NCBI GenBank assembly: GCA_023399215.1
Contig: JAEWQJ010000036.1
Coordinates: 4,894-68,893 of the forward strand
DNA length: 64,000 bases
Reading direction: 5' to 3'
Origin: Methanobacteriota archaeon
Lineage (GTDB): Archaea > Halobacteriota > Methanosarcinia > Methanosarcinales > Methanosarcinaceae
Shown: positions 24,714 to 35,146 of the stretch, piece by piece
Position numbering within the stretch: position 1 is the stretch's first letter
Layout: each line of letters opens with the position of its first letter
The notes under the pieces: generated by a model
Seen by the model: only the letters and a program-made list of their open reading frames with translations
Told to the model about the DNA's origin: nothing
Database searches by the model: none
Position numbers and translations under genes: made by a program

Positions 24714-26084
24714 TTATTCGATGGTCTCAAGCAGCCAGTCAGGAGCATCCCTATCTTTCCTGTCAAGAAGGGTATTTCCTATACGCTCTACGAGTCTTGC
24801 AGCTCCTGCGTATCCCATGATTGGGAAGTAATGCAGGTTTGCTCTGTCCATGATCGGGAAACCTACCCTAATCAATGGTACATCCTCTGCCCTTGCTATG
24901 AATTTCCCGTAGGTATTGCCTATAAGGAGATCAACAGGCTTTCTCTTGATTATCTGGTGAAGGGTGAACAGGTCTCCTCCGGAAATCACATCAGCCTCCG
25001 GATATTCTGAGTCTATCATTTCATGGATGTCTTTTTCAAACTCAGAACTTTGAGTTCCTGTAAGTACTACAGCAGGCTCCATACCCATTTCCATTACAAG
25101 ACTGGTCAGGCCGGTAAGGATATCAGGGTCTCCGTAAAGTGCTACCCTTTTTCCATGATAGTGTGGGTGAGCATCGGTCATCATATCCACAAGCCTTCCT
25201 CTTTCGTCTTCAAGTTCAGGAGGAATTGCCACATTAGCAAGCTTTGCCGCGTTCATTACAAAACGGTCGGTGTTCCTGATTCCTATGGGGGTTGGTCCTA
25301 TTTTTGCCGGAACCTTGTAGCGTTTTTCAAGGATTTTTGCAGCTGAGCCTCCTGCCATTTTACAGGGAGCAAGTGTTCCGAAGGAATTTGCAGAATCCTC
25401 TATATCTCCTATCGGAGTTCCACCTTTTGGATATGTTCCAGGTTCGCCAGTCAGAGGTGCATCAAAGACGTCAGTAGTATCGGGAAACACAATGGAGGTA
25501 ATTCCCATTATTGAGAGTATACGTTTCATTTCCCTTATGTCCGCAGGTTCTACAAAACCGGGGATAAGGTTTAGTTTCCCGTTTGGTTTGCTCTTTTTGG
25601 CAAAGGTGGTTACAAAGGACTTTACCATATTGTCATAGCCGGTAATATGGGTGCCCACGTAACTTGGGGTAGAAGCTGCACAGAGCTTAATTGAAGGGTC
25701 TATTAGTTCTTCAGCCTGTACGTCTTCTAAGATGACACCTACGTCGTCACCTATAGTTTCGGCTACACAAGTGGTATGGATGGCAACTACTTCAGGTTTG
25801 TATATCGTAGTCAGGTTTACGAGGGCTTCCTTAAGGTTTGCAGCGCCTCCGAAAACTGCAGTTCCCTCAGAGAAACTGCTAGTAGTTGCCATAGCAGCTT
25901 CTCGGTAGTGTCTGCTTAAGCACATACGCAGATAGGAGAGGCATCCCTGGGATCCGTGACTGTGCGGCATGCAGTTGTGTACACCAAGAGCTGCATAAAC
26001 TGCGCCTATTGGCTGGCAGATCTTTGCAGGATTTATGGTTACTGCTTCTCTGGTTACTTCTTCACATGGGGTGTAATCTAACAT
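24714..26084 (-). CDS. nifK: Nitrogenase MoFe protein beta chain
   Basis: A 456-residue nitrogenase component I beta subunit. P-cluster cysteine regions are visible: PAKICQPIGAVYAALG, HGSQGCLSYLRMCLSRHYRE and HTTCVAETIGDD. SFSEGTAVFGGAANLKEAL is standard for NifK. It pairs with NifD as an alpha2-beta2 tetramer that reduces N2. The short N-terminus, lacking the roughly 50-residue extension of proteobacterial NifK, is typical of archaeal and clostridial-type enzymes. A GGAGAGAG site precedes the ATG, 12 bases after nifD. Confidence 0.96.
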   Translation of the reverse strand: MLDYTPCEEVTREAVTINPAKICQPIGAVYAALGVHNCMPHSHGSQGCLSYLRMCLSRHYREAAMATTSSFSEGTAVFGGAANLKEALVNLTTIYKPEVVAIHTTCVAETIGDDVGVILEDVQAEELIDPSIKLCAASTPSYVGTHITGYDNMVKSFVTTFAKKSKPNGKLNLIPGFVEPADIREMKRILSIMGITSIVFPDTTDVFDAPLTGEPGTYPKGGTPIGDIEDSANSFGTLAPCKMAGGSAAKILEKRYKVPAKIGPTPIGIRNTDRFVMNAAKLANVAIPPELEDERGRLVDMMTDAHPHYHGKRVALYGDPDILTGLTSLVMEMGMEPAVVLTGTQSSEFEKDIHEMIDSEYPEADVISGGDLFTLHQIIKRKPVDLLIGNTYGKFIARAEDVPLIRVGFPIMDRANLHYFPIMGYAGAARLVERIGNTLLDRKDRDAPDWLLETIE

Positions 26085-26096
26085 TTTTCTCTCTCC

Positions 26097-27695
26097 TTAC
26101 TCCATATCTTCTGCTTTCCAGGGCGGGCGTATGAACTTCCAGGTTGGACTGTGCAGAGCCATATCAATGTCCTTTGCAAAGTTCAAAACTCCCGAAAATC
26201 CTGTATACCTTCCACTGTAATCGTATGAATGGATCTGCCTTGACGGGACTCCAAGTTTCTGAGCCCAGTACTTATCTTTGATTCCAGAGCAGAAGATATC
26301 TGGCTTAAGGGCTTTTACAAGAACTTCTGTTTCGTGGTGGTTAAGATCATCAATAACAATGGTGCCGTCTTTCGTTTCTGGGAAAAGACCTTCATAGTCC
26401 ATAAGTCCAATTTTCTTTTTCAGTTCTTCAATCCTTTCTGGACTGACTGCAGGTTCAATGTTTTCATCCCTTTCATAGTGAACATCTTCAAGAATTGAGC
26501 CAAGAGCTCTTTCTTTTATCTGAGAGATAATCTGTCTGCCTTCGTAGTCGTCCCTGTGGGCAAATTGGTAACCTGCAGCAACGACTTTCATACCAAGTTC
26601 TTCAAAGAGGTTCTCATAGTGGTGACTCCTGGAGCCTCCAGAATAGATGAAAGCAGTCTTTCCCTGGAGTTTCTTTCTGTACCTCTCGATTTCATCCTTA
26701 TACTTTGCTTTTTCTTCGGCAATTACTTCTTCGGTTTTCTTGGTGAGCTCCGGGTTATCAAAATACTCTGCCATCTTTTTAAGGGATTTCTCGGTACCAT
26801 TTGTTCCTATATAATTTACCTTCAGCCATGGAAGTCCGTATTTTTCTTCCATCATACGGTTCGTGTAATTGATAGAACGGTGGCACAGCAGAATACTGAG
26901 TTTGGCCCTGTGAGCTTGGGCAATTTTATGAAATGAACCATCTCCAGTGAAGGTTGAGACAATTCTGTACCCTATTTTTTCAAGGATTGGCTTTATTTCC
27001 CAGAAGTCCCCGCCTATGTTGTATTCTCCAAATACGTTAATATCAAAAGGTGTTGGATTTTCAAGTTCCTCGGTTCCTATAAGATGTTCCATTAGAACAT
27101 TGCTTGCAATGTGGTGTCCGGCTGATTGGCTAACTCCTCTGTATCCTTCACAGCGTGAGGGGATAACTTTGATACCATACTCTTCTTCAGCTTGTCTGCC
27201 AACAGCTTCTATGTCGTCTCCAATAAGTCCTACCGGGCAGGTTGCAGAGATGCTGATTGCTTTCGGGTGGAAGATCTGTACAATTTCATCAATGGCTTTC
27301 TTTAGTTTCTTCTCTCCACCAAAGACGATATCAGTTTCCTTCATGTCGGTACAGAAGGAATAGTTAAGGAAGTTATCTTCACCTTCCTCTGCTTTTGCAA
27401 AGTTTCTCCTAGTTCCCCAGGTATAATATGCACAGCCTATTGGGCCGTGGACTAGGTGTACCATGTCTTTTATTGGTCCGAAAACCACACCTTTCGAACC
27501 TGCAAAGGCACATCCACGGTTTGTAAGGATACCTGGAATTACCTTGTCGTCTGCTTCGATATGCTGTTCAGTGGAACAGTCTCTAACAACTATGTGTTTT
27601 CTTCTATTTCTTGCAGCCTTTTCGGGGAGCACTTTTAATATTTCATCGACAAGCTGTTGTTCTTCTTCAATTTTGGATTCTATTTCTGCTCCCAT
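26097..27695 (-). CDS. nifD: Nitrogenase MoFe protein alpha chain
   Basis: A 532-residue nitrogenase component I alpha subunit. P-cluster ligand regions NRGCAFAGSKG, GPIGCAYYTWGTRRN and SATCPVGLIGDD, the FeMo-cofactor Cys in LLCHRSINY, and the FeMo-cofactor His in QIHSYDYSGRYTGFSG are all present. The canonical Cys and His ligands support a catalytically active Mo-type enzyme. The ATG overlaps the nifI2 stop by one base (TAATG), so translation is probably coupled. There is an extra segment around residues 380-420 relative to proteobacterial NifD. Confidence 0.97.
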   Translation of the reverse strand: MGAEIESKIEEEQQLVDEILKVLPEKAARNRRKHIVVRDCSTEQHIEADDKVIPGILTNRGCAFAGSKGVVFGPIKDMVHLVHGPIGCAYYTWGTRRNFAKAEEGEDNFLNYSFCTDMKETDIVFGGEKKLKKAIDEIVQIFHPKAISISATCPVGLIGDDIEAVGRQAEEEYGIKVIPSRCEGYRGVSQSAGHHIASNVLMEHLIGTEELENPTPFDINVFGEYNIGGDFWEIKPILEKIGYRIVSTFTGDGSFHKIAQAHRAKLSILLCHRSINYTNRMMEEKYGLPWLKVNYIGTNGTEKSLKKMAEYFDNPELTKKTEEVIAEEKAKYKDEIERYRKKLQGKTAFIYSGGSRSHHYENLFEELGMKVVAAGYQFAHRDDYEGRQIISQIKERALGSILEDVHYERDENIEPAVSPERIEELKKKIGLMDYEGLFPETKDGTIVIDDLNHHETEVLVKALKPDIFCSGIKDKYWAQKLGVPSRQIHSYDYSGRYTGFSGVLNFAKDIDMALHSPTWKFIRPPWKAEDME

Positions 27696-28072
27696 TATAC
27701 CAGCTCCTTATTTACAGTCGCCTCTCCACTTTCTCCAGTCCGGATACGGATTGCTTCAGTAACGTCTGAAACGAAAATCTTTCCATCTCCTGCATTTCCA
27801 GTCTGGTTAACTTCTATGATTTTCTGGACCACTTCTTTTACATTTTCGTCATCCACAACGATTGTGAACATTCGTTTTGGAATAAAACGAATACAGGTCT
27901 CAGCTTCCTTTTCCGGATCTGGTAGAGGGGGATTAAATTCATGGCAAAGCCCTCTTTGTTTCCCGCGGCCCATAACCCTTCTTACGGTAAATGAAGGAAA
28001 GCCGCATTCAAGCAGGACATCTTTAGTTCTCTGGGCTTTGTTCATCCTGATTATCGCAGTAATCTCTTTCAT
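27695..28072 (-). CDS. nifI2: PII-like nitrogenase switch-off regulator NifI2
   Basis: A 125-residue PII-family protein placed after nifI1 and before nifD, the hallmark order of methanogen nif operons. In Methanococcus maripaludis NifI1 and NifI2 bind dinitrogenase and switch it off when ammonium arrives, relieved by 2-oxoglutarate. The T-loop region is altered ([22 protein letters not shown]), as expected for NifI2, while the B-loop [11 protein letters not shown] and C-terminal [11 protein letters not shown] remain. A GAGGAA site precedes the ATG. Confidence 0.95.
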   Translation of the reverse strand: MKEITAIIRMNKAQRTKDVLLECGFPSFTVRRVMGRGKQRGLCHEFNPPLPDPEKEAETCIRFIPKRMFTIVVDDENVKEVVQKIIEVNQTGNAGDGKIFVSDVTEAIRIRTGESGEATVNKELV

Positions 28073-28096
28073 GGGATTTTCCTCCGAAAATCCGGT

Positions 28097-28414
28097 TTAA
28101 AGTCCTGGTTTTCCAGTCCTTATGGTATAGGCTTCTTCCACTGGGGTTACGAAGATCCTACCGTCTCCGTATTTTCCGGTCCTGGCAGACTCCATTATAG
28201 TCTTTATAGCCCTGTCTTTATGTTCGTCTTCTACCACCATTAGAAGCATGGTCTTCTGCAGTTCATCATAGCTGATGTCTGCTATATGGATACCTTTCTG
28301 CTTTCCTCTCCCAAAGACTTCCATTTTTGTAAGGGAAATGCATCCTTCTTTTTCAAGGCACTCGATAACTTTAGTTTCCATGCCTGGTCTGATGATTGCA
28401 CGTATCATCTGCAT
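28097..28414 (-). CDS. nifI1: PII-like nitrogenase switch-off regulator NifI1
   Basis: A 105-residue PII-family protein immediately after nifH (28-base gap). The T-loop is shortened relative to GlnK (GRGKQKGIHIADISYDELQ) and lacks the modifiable Tyr context, typical of NifI1. The B-loop TGKYGDGRIFVT and AYTIRTGKPG tail are conserved. It works with NifI2 in post-translational inhibition of nitrogenase. A GAGGAG site precedes the ATG at 28414; a second in-frame ATG is at 28408. Confidence 0.95.
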   Translation of the reverse strand: MQMIRAIIRPGMETKVIECLEKEGCISLTKMEVFGRGKQKGIHIADISYDELQKTMLLMVVEDEHKDRAIKTIMESARTGKYGDGRIFVTPVEEAYTIRTGKPGL

Positions 28415-28442
28415 AATTTTTTAACTCCTCTGGATCCAACAA

Positions 28443-29341
<899 letters not shown>

Positions 29342-29459
29342 TCTATTACTTGGAATATGTAATATCATTAATTGACATTGTTCGCGAGCTTCGGGAAAGA
29401 ATTAATAAACAATTCCCCCTAAATTGAAAAGCTAAAAAGAATAACAGGAAGACTCTTTC

Positions 29460-30650
29460 ATGATTCCCAAAGTCTCTTATGATGTAGTCGTTGTGGGTGC
29501 AGGTCCCGCAGGTTCTACAGCCGCCATGTATGCTGCAAAGAACGGCGCCTCGGTACTTCTTCTTGATAAAAAAAGAGAAATAGGGAGCCCTATTCAGTGC
29601 GCGGGTTTTCTTCCCGATGCTTCGGAAGTCCAGGCCCTGCTCCGTGAGGCCAGGCTTCCGGATACGCTGAAAAAATACCCTGATTCCTGTGTGCTGCAGC
29701 GCATTGATACTCAGCGCATTGTTACTCCAAACTGCAATATAAAAGAATTCGCTGTCAGGGGAGCAGTCCTTGACCGGCGCAGGTATGACCAGTTCCTTGC
29801 CGAGCAGGCAGCAAGAGCAGGAGCTGAACTGATGATCAAAACTCGCGTAACGAAAATTGATGGCACGACTGTTGAAATTTCAGGGGCCTTTGGGAAATAT
29901 AGAATTAAAGCGAAAGCGATTATCGGAGCTGACGGCCCTAATTCCATGGTAGCAAAATCAAAAGGGCTTGCTCTTAAACCCGGATCAAGAGAAACATCGG
30001 TTGCTCTCGAATACCAGATAAGGAACGTGGATATTGATCCCTCTTCTCTGGAGATGTATTTCGGAAATGATTTTGTGCCCGGCGGCTATGCCTGGATTTT
30101 TCCCGAAGGTCAGGACCGGGCAAACATTGGAATAGGAATCCGAAGTGGTATGGCTGAAAAAGGGGTCTCTGCAAAAGAGTACCTGCACCGTTTTATGCGT
30201 AGCCATCCGCTTGCAGGACCAAAACTAAAAAACTGCATAATCATGAATATTATTGCAGGTATTATCCCTGTAAATGGCGCTCCTGAAAGAACCGCAACTG
30301 AAAACACGCTGATTGTAGGAGACGCAGCAGGTCATATTTTTGCAACAAACGGGGGTGGAATTCCTCCTGCAATGATTGCGGGAAAAGTAGCAGGAGAAAC
30401 GGCAGCCGAATTTGCAGCCGGGAAGTGCAGGCTTGAAGAATACGACCGTCGCTGGCGAGCTCAGTTCGGATCCGCACTGGAAACATCGGTACAGGCAAGG
30501 AAGCTTATGGATGGGATTATGAAATCCGATATGCTCATGAATGCAGCTTTCAAACTTATTTCCCCTGAGCAGATGAAGGTCATGCAATGCGGGAAACTCC
30601 CAGGCCCCGTAAAACTTGGACTCCAGGCACTAAACCGTGGAAAGAAATAA
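29460..30650 (+). CDS. Geranylgeranyl reductase family FAD protein
   Basis: A 396-residue flavoprotein with an N-terminal dinucleotide-binding motif VVVVGAGPAGSTAA, then QCAGFLPDASEV, VIGADGPNS, and the FAD-ribityl motif GDAAGHIFATNGGGI. It matches the geranylgeranyl reductase family; in archaea such enzymes saturate the isoprenoid chains of di-geranylgeranyl lipids in membranes. Several paralogues exist per Methanosarcina genome, so the exact substrate cannot be fixed. It lacks membrane spans and probably sits at the membrane surface. It is divergent from nifH across 195 bases, and is a single-gene unit. Confidence 0.87.
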   Translation: MIPKVSYDVVVVGAGPAGSTAAMYAAKNGASVLLLDKKREIGSPIQCAGFLPDASEVQALLREARLPDTLKKYPDSCVLQRIDTQRIVTPNCNIKEFAVRGAVLDRRRYDQFLAEQAARAGAELMIKTRVTKIDGTTVEISGAFGKYRIKAKAIIGADGPNSMVAKSKGLALKPGSRETSVALEYQIRNVDIDPSSLEMYFGNDFVPGGYAWIFPEGQDRANIGIGIRSGMAEKGVSAKEYLHRFMRSHPLAGPKLKNCIIMNIIAGIIPVNGAPERTATENTLIVGDAAGHIFATNGGGIPPAMIAGKVAGETAAEFAAGKCRLEEYDRRWRAQFGSALETSVQARKLMDGIMKSDMLMNAAFKLISPEQMKVMQCGKLPGPVKLGLQALNRGKK

Positions 30651-30854
30651 TTGGAATGGAAATGCGGAGAAAAGAATAAACTGTATGAAAAACCAGATAT
30701 ACGAAAAGTAGGTAGATAAAATTAAGTAGAAATAAATGTTTTTTGAAGAAATAAAGGAAAAAATTAATCTTTATGAGGAAAAAACGTAAAAATCAGATTT
30801 ATTTAATAAATGGCAAGTGAGGGAGAGGAATACTCAAAATTTAAGTTTCCTCCT

Positions 30855-31214
30855 TTACGTTTTTGTTTCTTCTGTAATTGTTTCTCTTCCCCTCTCTCCG
30901 GTTCTTGCTTCGGACACCTTTATCTTTCTTAATTCGGTTTCTGCATCTTCTTTATTGTACTTTGCTTCCGGATAGACAGGTCGGATCTCAAGGGCTTTGT
31001 CAAACGAGGCAATAGCTTCTTCGTATCGTCTGAGAATTATATATTCAAGCCCTCTGAGGTTCCAGACTCCTGCAAAATCAGGTTTCAACTTTAGAACTTT
31101 ATCGAAATACTCAATCTTTTTTTCGGGATCGGTTTCGCTGGTTGCAAGCCTATACCATTCCTCTGCGGTCTTGCCCTCAATTTTCTTTTTGAATAATCTG
31201 TCTAGAAATCCCAA
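30855..31214 (-). CDS. TPR-repeat protein, 119 aa
   Basis: A small tetratricopeptide-repeat protein with about two TPR units (TAEEWYRLATSETDPEKKIEYFDKVLKL as partial and AGVWNLRGLEYIILRRYEEA as full), followed by a basic/acidic tail. TPRs mediate protein-protein contacts; the partner is unknown. The start is probably the TTG at 31214, since AAGGAGTGAT ends 4 bases before it; a GTG at 31223 overlaps that site. Basic N-terminus (LDRLFKKK). It stands alone. Confidence 0.75.
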   Translation of the reverse strand: MGFLDRLFKKKIEGKTAEEWYRLATSETDPEKKIEYFDKVLKLKPDFAGVWNLRGLEYIILRRYEEAIASFDKALEIRPVYPEAKYNKEDAETELRKIKVSEARTGERGRETITEETKT

Positions 31215-31487
31215 TAATATCACTCCTTATTTAGAAGATTGGTCTGACAGGTAGAAATAGATGATTATTCTTTTAGCCGGAGTGTCGAACAGAAAATTAA
31301 ATCAAAATAGGGAATAAAAATAATATTACATGAAATAAAAGAAGGATGTCGAATCAAACATTATGATGTCAAATCGAAAAATTAGGGCTGCAAAATTGAA
31401 GCATAAACAGGGTCAGGCATCGGAAATAGTATTGAGAATCAGAATATTTGAAATTAAGGGCATTTAAAAAAGAAAAAATTTAGGAGC

Positions 31488-32396
31488 TTACTGTGAAAGC
31501 ATCTCTGTTTCATTAAGTAAGCTTCTAAAGTCGGAAGTAATCATCATTTTGGTAATGTTTCCTGAGGTAGTTACGTTATAGGTTACTCCGCGTTCGGTGG
31601 AGTTTGCCTGAAGAGCCTTAATCTTTTCAGTGAAGTTGGATTCTGGATTAAGGTAAAGGGACGTCTGACTGTAACTGCCGTCATCCAGTTTCTTTAGATC
31701 CATGTAGATCTGATCGGCCGGCATAGTGGAATTATTTGTCTTCGTGGCCAATTCCTGGTAGAGGCTTCCTTCAGGATCTGCCTGGCTAAGGAGGCTATTG
31801 TATTCGGTTGAAGCAGTTGCATTTCCTTCCAGCACGTCAATCACATCTTGCACGCTCTGGCGAGAACCAAGGATCACAGGGCTTCCGGCTACATTCCAAA
31901 TGTCATAGGTATTGTTTGTCCTTGCAAGGAGACTGTAGTTATCATACTGAACTGCTCCCCAGGGCATTAACATTTTCCGCTCCGGAATCTGGTGGAGTTC
32001 GAACCCGTTACCATCAGCATAACGTACCCCATAACGTTTGGTTACGTCTGCTCCATATAGAGTGTACATCATTGTTTTATTCCCAAAGACCTGTTCAAAT
32101 GGAGTTCCTGTCGTTTTCTGCAGGTCTATGTATGATGCACTTACTACCCCTTTAGGGGACATGTTTAACCCGTCGGCAATGGAGTTGAATTCATGGTGGA
32201 CCTGTCTGCCAGGAATTTGAGAAAAAGCGATCGTATTATTTTCCTCTATATTTCCGGAAGAAGAATTATTATCACTCTTATCTTTATTTGAGTTATTACC
32301 TGAAAAGAAGATCGCACCGGCTGACAAAAGCATTGTTAATGCCAAAAAAACAGCCAGATATCTCTGGTTTTTTGTTGCTGGGTTCTTTTGTTTCAT
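31488..32396 (-). CDS. Secreted or membrane-anchored hypothetical protein
   Basis: A 302-residue protein with a basic N-terminus and one hydrophobic segment (LAVFLALTMLLSAGAIFF, about residues 13-30), then an Asn/Ser-rich linker (NNSNKDKSDNNSSSGN) and a globular domain of about 240 residues outside the cell. There is no lipobox Cys, so it is probably held by an uncleaved N-terminal helix. Many N-X-S/T sites in the outer domain would allow glycosylation. I do not recognise the domain; similar N-anchored Asn-rich surface proteins are common in Methanosarcina. Three tandem repeats of about 50 bases lie directly upstream. Confidence 0.65.
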   Translation of the reverse strand: MKQKNPATKNQRYLAVFLALTMLLSAGAIFFSGNNSNKDKSDNNSSSGNIEENNTIAFSQIPGRQVHHEFNSIADGLNMSPKGVVSASYIDLQKTTGTPFEQVFGNKTMMYTLYGADVTKRYGVRYADGNGFELHQIPERKMLMPWGAVQYDNYSLLARTNNTYDIWNVAGSPVILGSRQSVQDVIDVLEGNATASTEYNSLLSQADPEGSLYQELATKTNNSTMPADQIYMDLKKLDDGSYSQTSLYLNPESNFTEKIKALQANSTERGVTYNVTTSGNITKMMITSDFRSLLNETEMLSQ

Positions 32397-32700
32397 AAAT
32401 GAAACCTCATCACATAAAGTTAATTTTTCTGACAGTAGAGATCATGCACCTGAGATCTAAACATATTGCCTTAATTTGGCAGTAGAAATCATGCCCTGAT
32501 ATCTAAATATATCGGCTTAAACATTCTGACAGTAAAAATCACACACTTGATATCTAAACATATCGGCTTAAATATACTGGTTTGAGATTTGTTGAGATAA
32601 GAACTTTTCCTGATATTTTTCTCATAAAACCGAGTACTGGATCTCATATAGATTGGGTTTAAATTGGAGTTGCTTACCACAAATGGATATACCGCCTTTT
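32397..32700. other. Intergenic region with tandem repeats
   Basis: Contains three imperfect repeats of about 50 bases (32433-32579). A 71-codon minus-strand frame here is made largely of these repeats and is not credible. Confidence 0.6.
32433..32579. repeat. Three imperfect 47-50 bp tandem repeats
   Basis: Units start at 32433, 32480 and 32530. Each runs CAGTA-(G/A)A-ATCA followed by TGATATCTAAA, CATAT and CGGCTTAA-like sequence. They lie upstream of the secreted-protein gene and downstream of pyruvate kinase. Function unknown; possible transcription or termination module. Confidence 0.8.
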
Positions 32701-34134
32701 TCACTCAAGGGTGAGGATTTTAAGCATATTTGTGCCTCCGGGTTTTCCTGAAGACGGGCCCTGGGTGAAAATAACAATGTCTCCACTTTTTACAAATCCG
32801 AGTTCTTTGGCTTTCTCAGTAGTCTCTTTTTCCCAGCTTTCAATATTTTCTTTTACAGCAACAGGATAAACACCATAGGATAAAGAGAGGAAGCCACAGG
32901 TTCTCGGGACACGGCTGAAAGCAAGGATCCATGTATCAGGCTTGAATCGTGAGATCCTGCGGGGGGTTGCTCCGCTTCGAGTTGGAGTCAGTACGGCTGC
33001 AACCGGCAGTTTTTGCAGGGCTTCATGCACCTGGAGGGTTATTACCTCATCCACTGGCATCTCTCTTGCCGTTATGCCCTTGATAATAGTATCAAGTCCC
33101 CATTTTGTCCTGGAACGCCAGTCTTCTGTGGTTTTTGCAATTTTTGCCATCATCTCAACAGCTTCCACAGGATAATTACCAACTGCCGTCTCTTCAGAAA
33201 GCATGACCGCATCCGTGCCGTCAAGGATTGCATTGGCAACATCGGTTGCCTCTGCGCGGGTAGGCCTTACATTATCAGTCATTGAAGCCAGCATTTGAGT
33301 GGCTGTAATTACCGGAATTCCAAGAAGTTTTGCACTCTGGATAAGTTCCTTCTGGACTGAAGGAACTTCCTGGATAGGAATTTCAACCCCGAGGTCCCCT
33401 CTGGCAATCATGAGCGCATCGGTTTCTTTTAAAATTTCCTGGATATTCTCTACCGCCTGCCTGCGTTCGATTTTTGAAACAATATATACAGACTTTCCTC
33501 TAGCTGCAGCAAAATTCCGGACATTATGAATATCTTCCGCACTTTCTATGAAAGAAATGCTGAAAGTGTCGATCCCTTCACTAAGAGCAAACTCAAGAAT
33601 ATTAAGATCCTTTCCCGTTATAGGATCAACTAAGATCTTTGCCCCTGGTAGATTTAGCCCTTTATGAGAATAGAGCTGCCCTCCGACAAGAACCTCACAA
33701 AGTACATCTTTTCCCGAAATTTCCAGGCAGCGAAGCTGGATAAACCCGTCACTTAAGTAAATAAGGCTACCTGGAACCACGCTTTCCGGAAGTTGCTTGT
33801 AGCTTACAGGAATTCGCGTCTCATTTCCGGTAGTTTCGGCAACCGTAAGAGTCACATAATTTCCTTTATGGAGCATGATCGGCTCTTTTTCCAGTTCGCC
33901 TATACGGATCTTAGGGCCTGGAAGGTCAGCGAGAATCGCAACTGTCCTGTCAAGCTCTTCTGCAACTTTGCGGACTCTCCGGATTACTTCGCCATGGCTT
34001 TCGAAGCTCCCGTGGGAAAAATTGATCCTCGCCACGTTCATGCCAGCGAGAACAAGTTTCCTGATTGTTTCCTCGGAAGAGGAAGCAGGACCTATGGTGC
34101 AGACGATCTTTGTTTTATGATCCGGAATTTGCAT
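32701..34134 (-). CDS. pyk: Pyruvate kinase
   Basis: A 477-residue pyruvate kinase. Seen: TKIVCTIGPASSSEET at the N-terminus, NVARINFSHG, ADLPGPKIRIG, the metal/PEP site MIARGDLGVEIP, and ITATQMLASM. It converts PEP and ADP to pyruvate and ATP. The ATG at 34134 is chosen (AGGTCGTGA upstream); the longer frame to 34272 would overlap the aldolase gene and encode a Lys/Arg-rich, non-family extension. With the aldolase immediately upstream (gap 88 bases, same strand) it suggests a unit for glycogen breakdown or reserve carbon use in this methanogen. Confidence 0.95.
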   Translation of the reverse strand: MQIPDHKTKIVCTIGPASSSEETIRKLVLAGMNVARINFSHGSFESHGEVIRRVRKVAEELDRTVAILADLPGPKIRIGELEKEPIMLHKGNYVTLTVAETTGNETRIPVSYKQLPESVVPGSLIYLSDGFIQLRCLEISGKDVLCEVLVGGQLYSHKGLNLPGAKILVDPITGKDLNILEFALSEGIDTFSISFIESAEDIHNVRNFAAARGKSVYIVSKIERRQAVENIQEILKETDALMIARGDLGVEIPIQEVPSVQKELIQSAKLLGIPVITATQMLASMTDNVRPTRAEATDVANAILDGTDAVMLSEETAVGNYPVEAVEMMAKIAKTTEDWRSRTKWGLDTIIKGITAREMPVDEVITLQVHEALQKLPVAAVLTPTRSGATPRRISRFKPDTWILAFSRVPRTCGFLSLSYGVYPVAVKENIESWEKETTEKAKELGFVKSGDIVIFTQGPSSGKPGGTNMLKILTLE

Positions 34135-34222
34135 ATTTTCACGACCTTTAATGCCCAACTTATTATCAATGCAGCCTTTAAAAATTTGTATTGATCTTCT
34201 GCAGGCTTTTCTGCAGGCTTTA

Positions 34223-35146
34223 TTATTTACCCTTATAGATCTTAAGGGCATCTTCGACGCTTGCTTCTTCAACCGTTATTGCATAGACAGCATTACACAT
34301 GCGGACAGCTTCATCAAGAGGCTTCTGGTGAATGTTTCTTCCGGTTGCATTTCCCTGTGCTCCGGAAACATGAATCTGATCATGAAGCTTTTTCAGGAAA
34401 GCTTCAGCTTCGTCACTGGAACCGCCTGCACAAACTACCTTAGTACGCCCTGCGGCTTTGATAGCTTCCTTAAAGGCCTCGGCAGACTTTGCTCCTTCTT
34501 TTTTCGGGTAATTGACCTTTACAAAGTCCGTACCAAGGCAGGCTCCAACTCCTGTTGCTCCTGCAATAAGGTGTGGGTCTTTTTCATCTTTTACAGCTTC
34601 ACCGCGTGGGTAGATCCAGAGTACGGATAACATTCCATGCTGGTGAGCATCGTAAATTACTTGAGCCGCCTGAACAAGCATTTCGGCTTCAAATTCGCTG
34701 CCAAGGTAGATTGTATATCCTACGCCAAGAATGTTAAGCCCGCTGTTTTCCTTAAACTCAACTACCTGATCAACGTCATACCATAGGTTGCTAAAAGGAT
34801 CAGCCTGTGCTGTCCCAACAAGATTGGTTTTGGAGTTTACCTTTACAAGATATGGTATGTCTCTATAGTCCATGCCATAGCGGGAAATAAGCCCAAGCTG
34901 GGTTGCAAAAATTCCAATTTTTGACTGGGATGCTATTCTGAAAAGGTGTTCGGGATCAGCATCGTCCTCAGGGACTCCTTCACCGTAAAAGTCATCATTC
35001 AGATGTTCTACCTTCTGATCACCTGCAAAAAGCATCAGTCTGCCAGTTCCTCGGGTCATTTCCATATAATTATTCACGTACGTTTCACGCATTGCTTTTG
35101 GGACATCCAGAGGTACAATTACGTCCTCTTTATTAATCGAAACCAT
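34223..35146 (-). CDS. Archaeal class I fructose-bisphosphate aldolase family
   Basis: A 307-residue protein of the DeoC/FbaB aldolase superfamily. LFAGDQKVEHLN is the phosphate/substrate region, GTDFVKVNYP contains the Schiff-base Lys position, and VVCAGGSS and HVSGAQGNATGRNI form the phosphate-binding loops. Most likely fructose-1,6-bisphosphate aldolase of archaeal type; a transaldolase-like role in aromatic amino acid synthesis is the family alternative, but the length and the pairing with pyruvate kinase favour glycolysis/gluconeogenesis. ATG at 35146. Confidence 0.85.
   Translation of the reverse strand: MVSINKEDVIVPLDVPKAMRETYVNNYMEMTRGTGRLMLFAGDQKVEHLNDDFYGEGVPEDDADPEHLFRIASQSKIGIFATQLGLISRYGMDYRDIPYLVKVNSKTNLVGTAQADPFSNLWYDVDQVVEFKENSGLNILGVGYTIYLGSEFEAEMLVQAAQVIYDAHQHGMLSVLWIYPRGEAVKDEKDPHLIAGATGVGACLGTDFVKVNYPKKEGAKSAEAFKEAIKAAGRTKVVCAGGSSDEAEAFLKKLHDQIHVSGAQGNATGRNIHQKPLDEAVRMCNAVYAITVEEASVEDALKIYKGK

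Noticed and set aside
32489..32704. 71-codon minus-strand frame
   Set aside because: It is largely composed of the three 50-base repeats, has atypical composition and no ribosome binding site.
34135..34272. N-terminal extension of pyruvate kinase
   Set aside because: It would overlap the aldolase gene on the same strand, is Lys/Arg-rich and not found in the family; the internal ATG at 34134 has a proper ribosome binding site.
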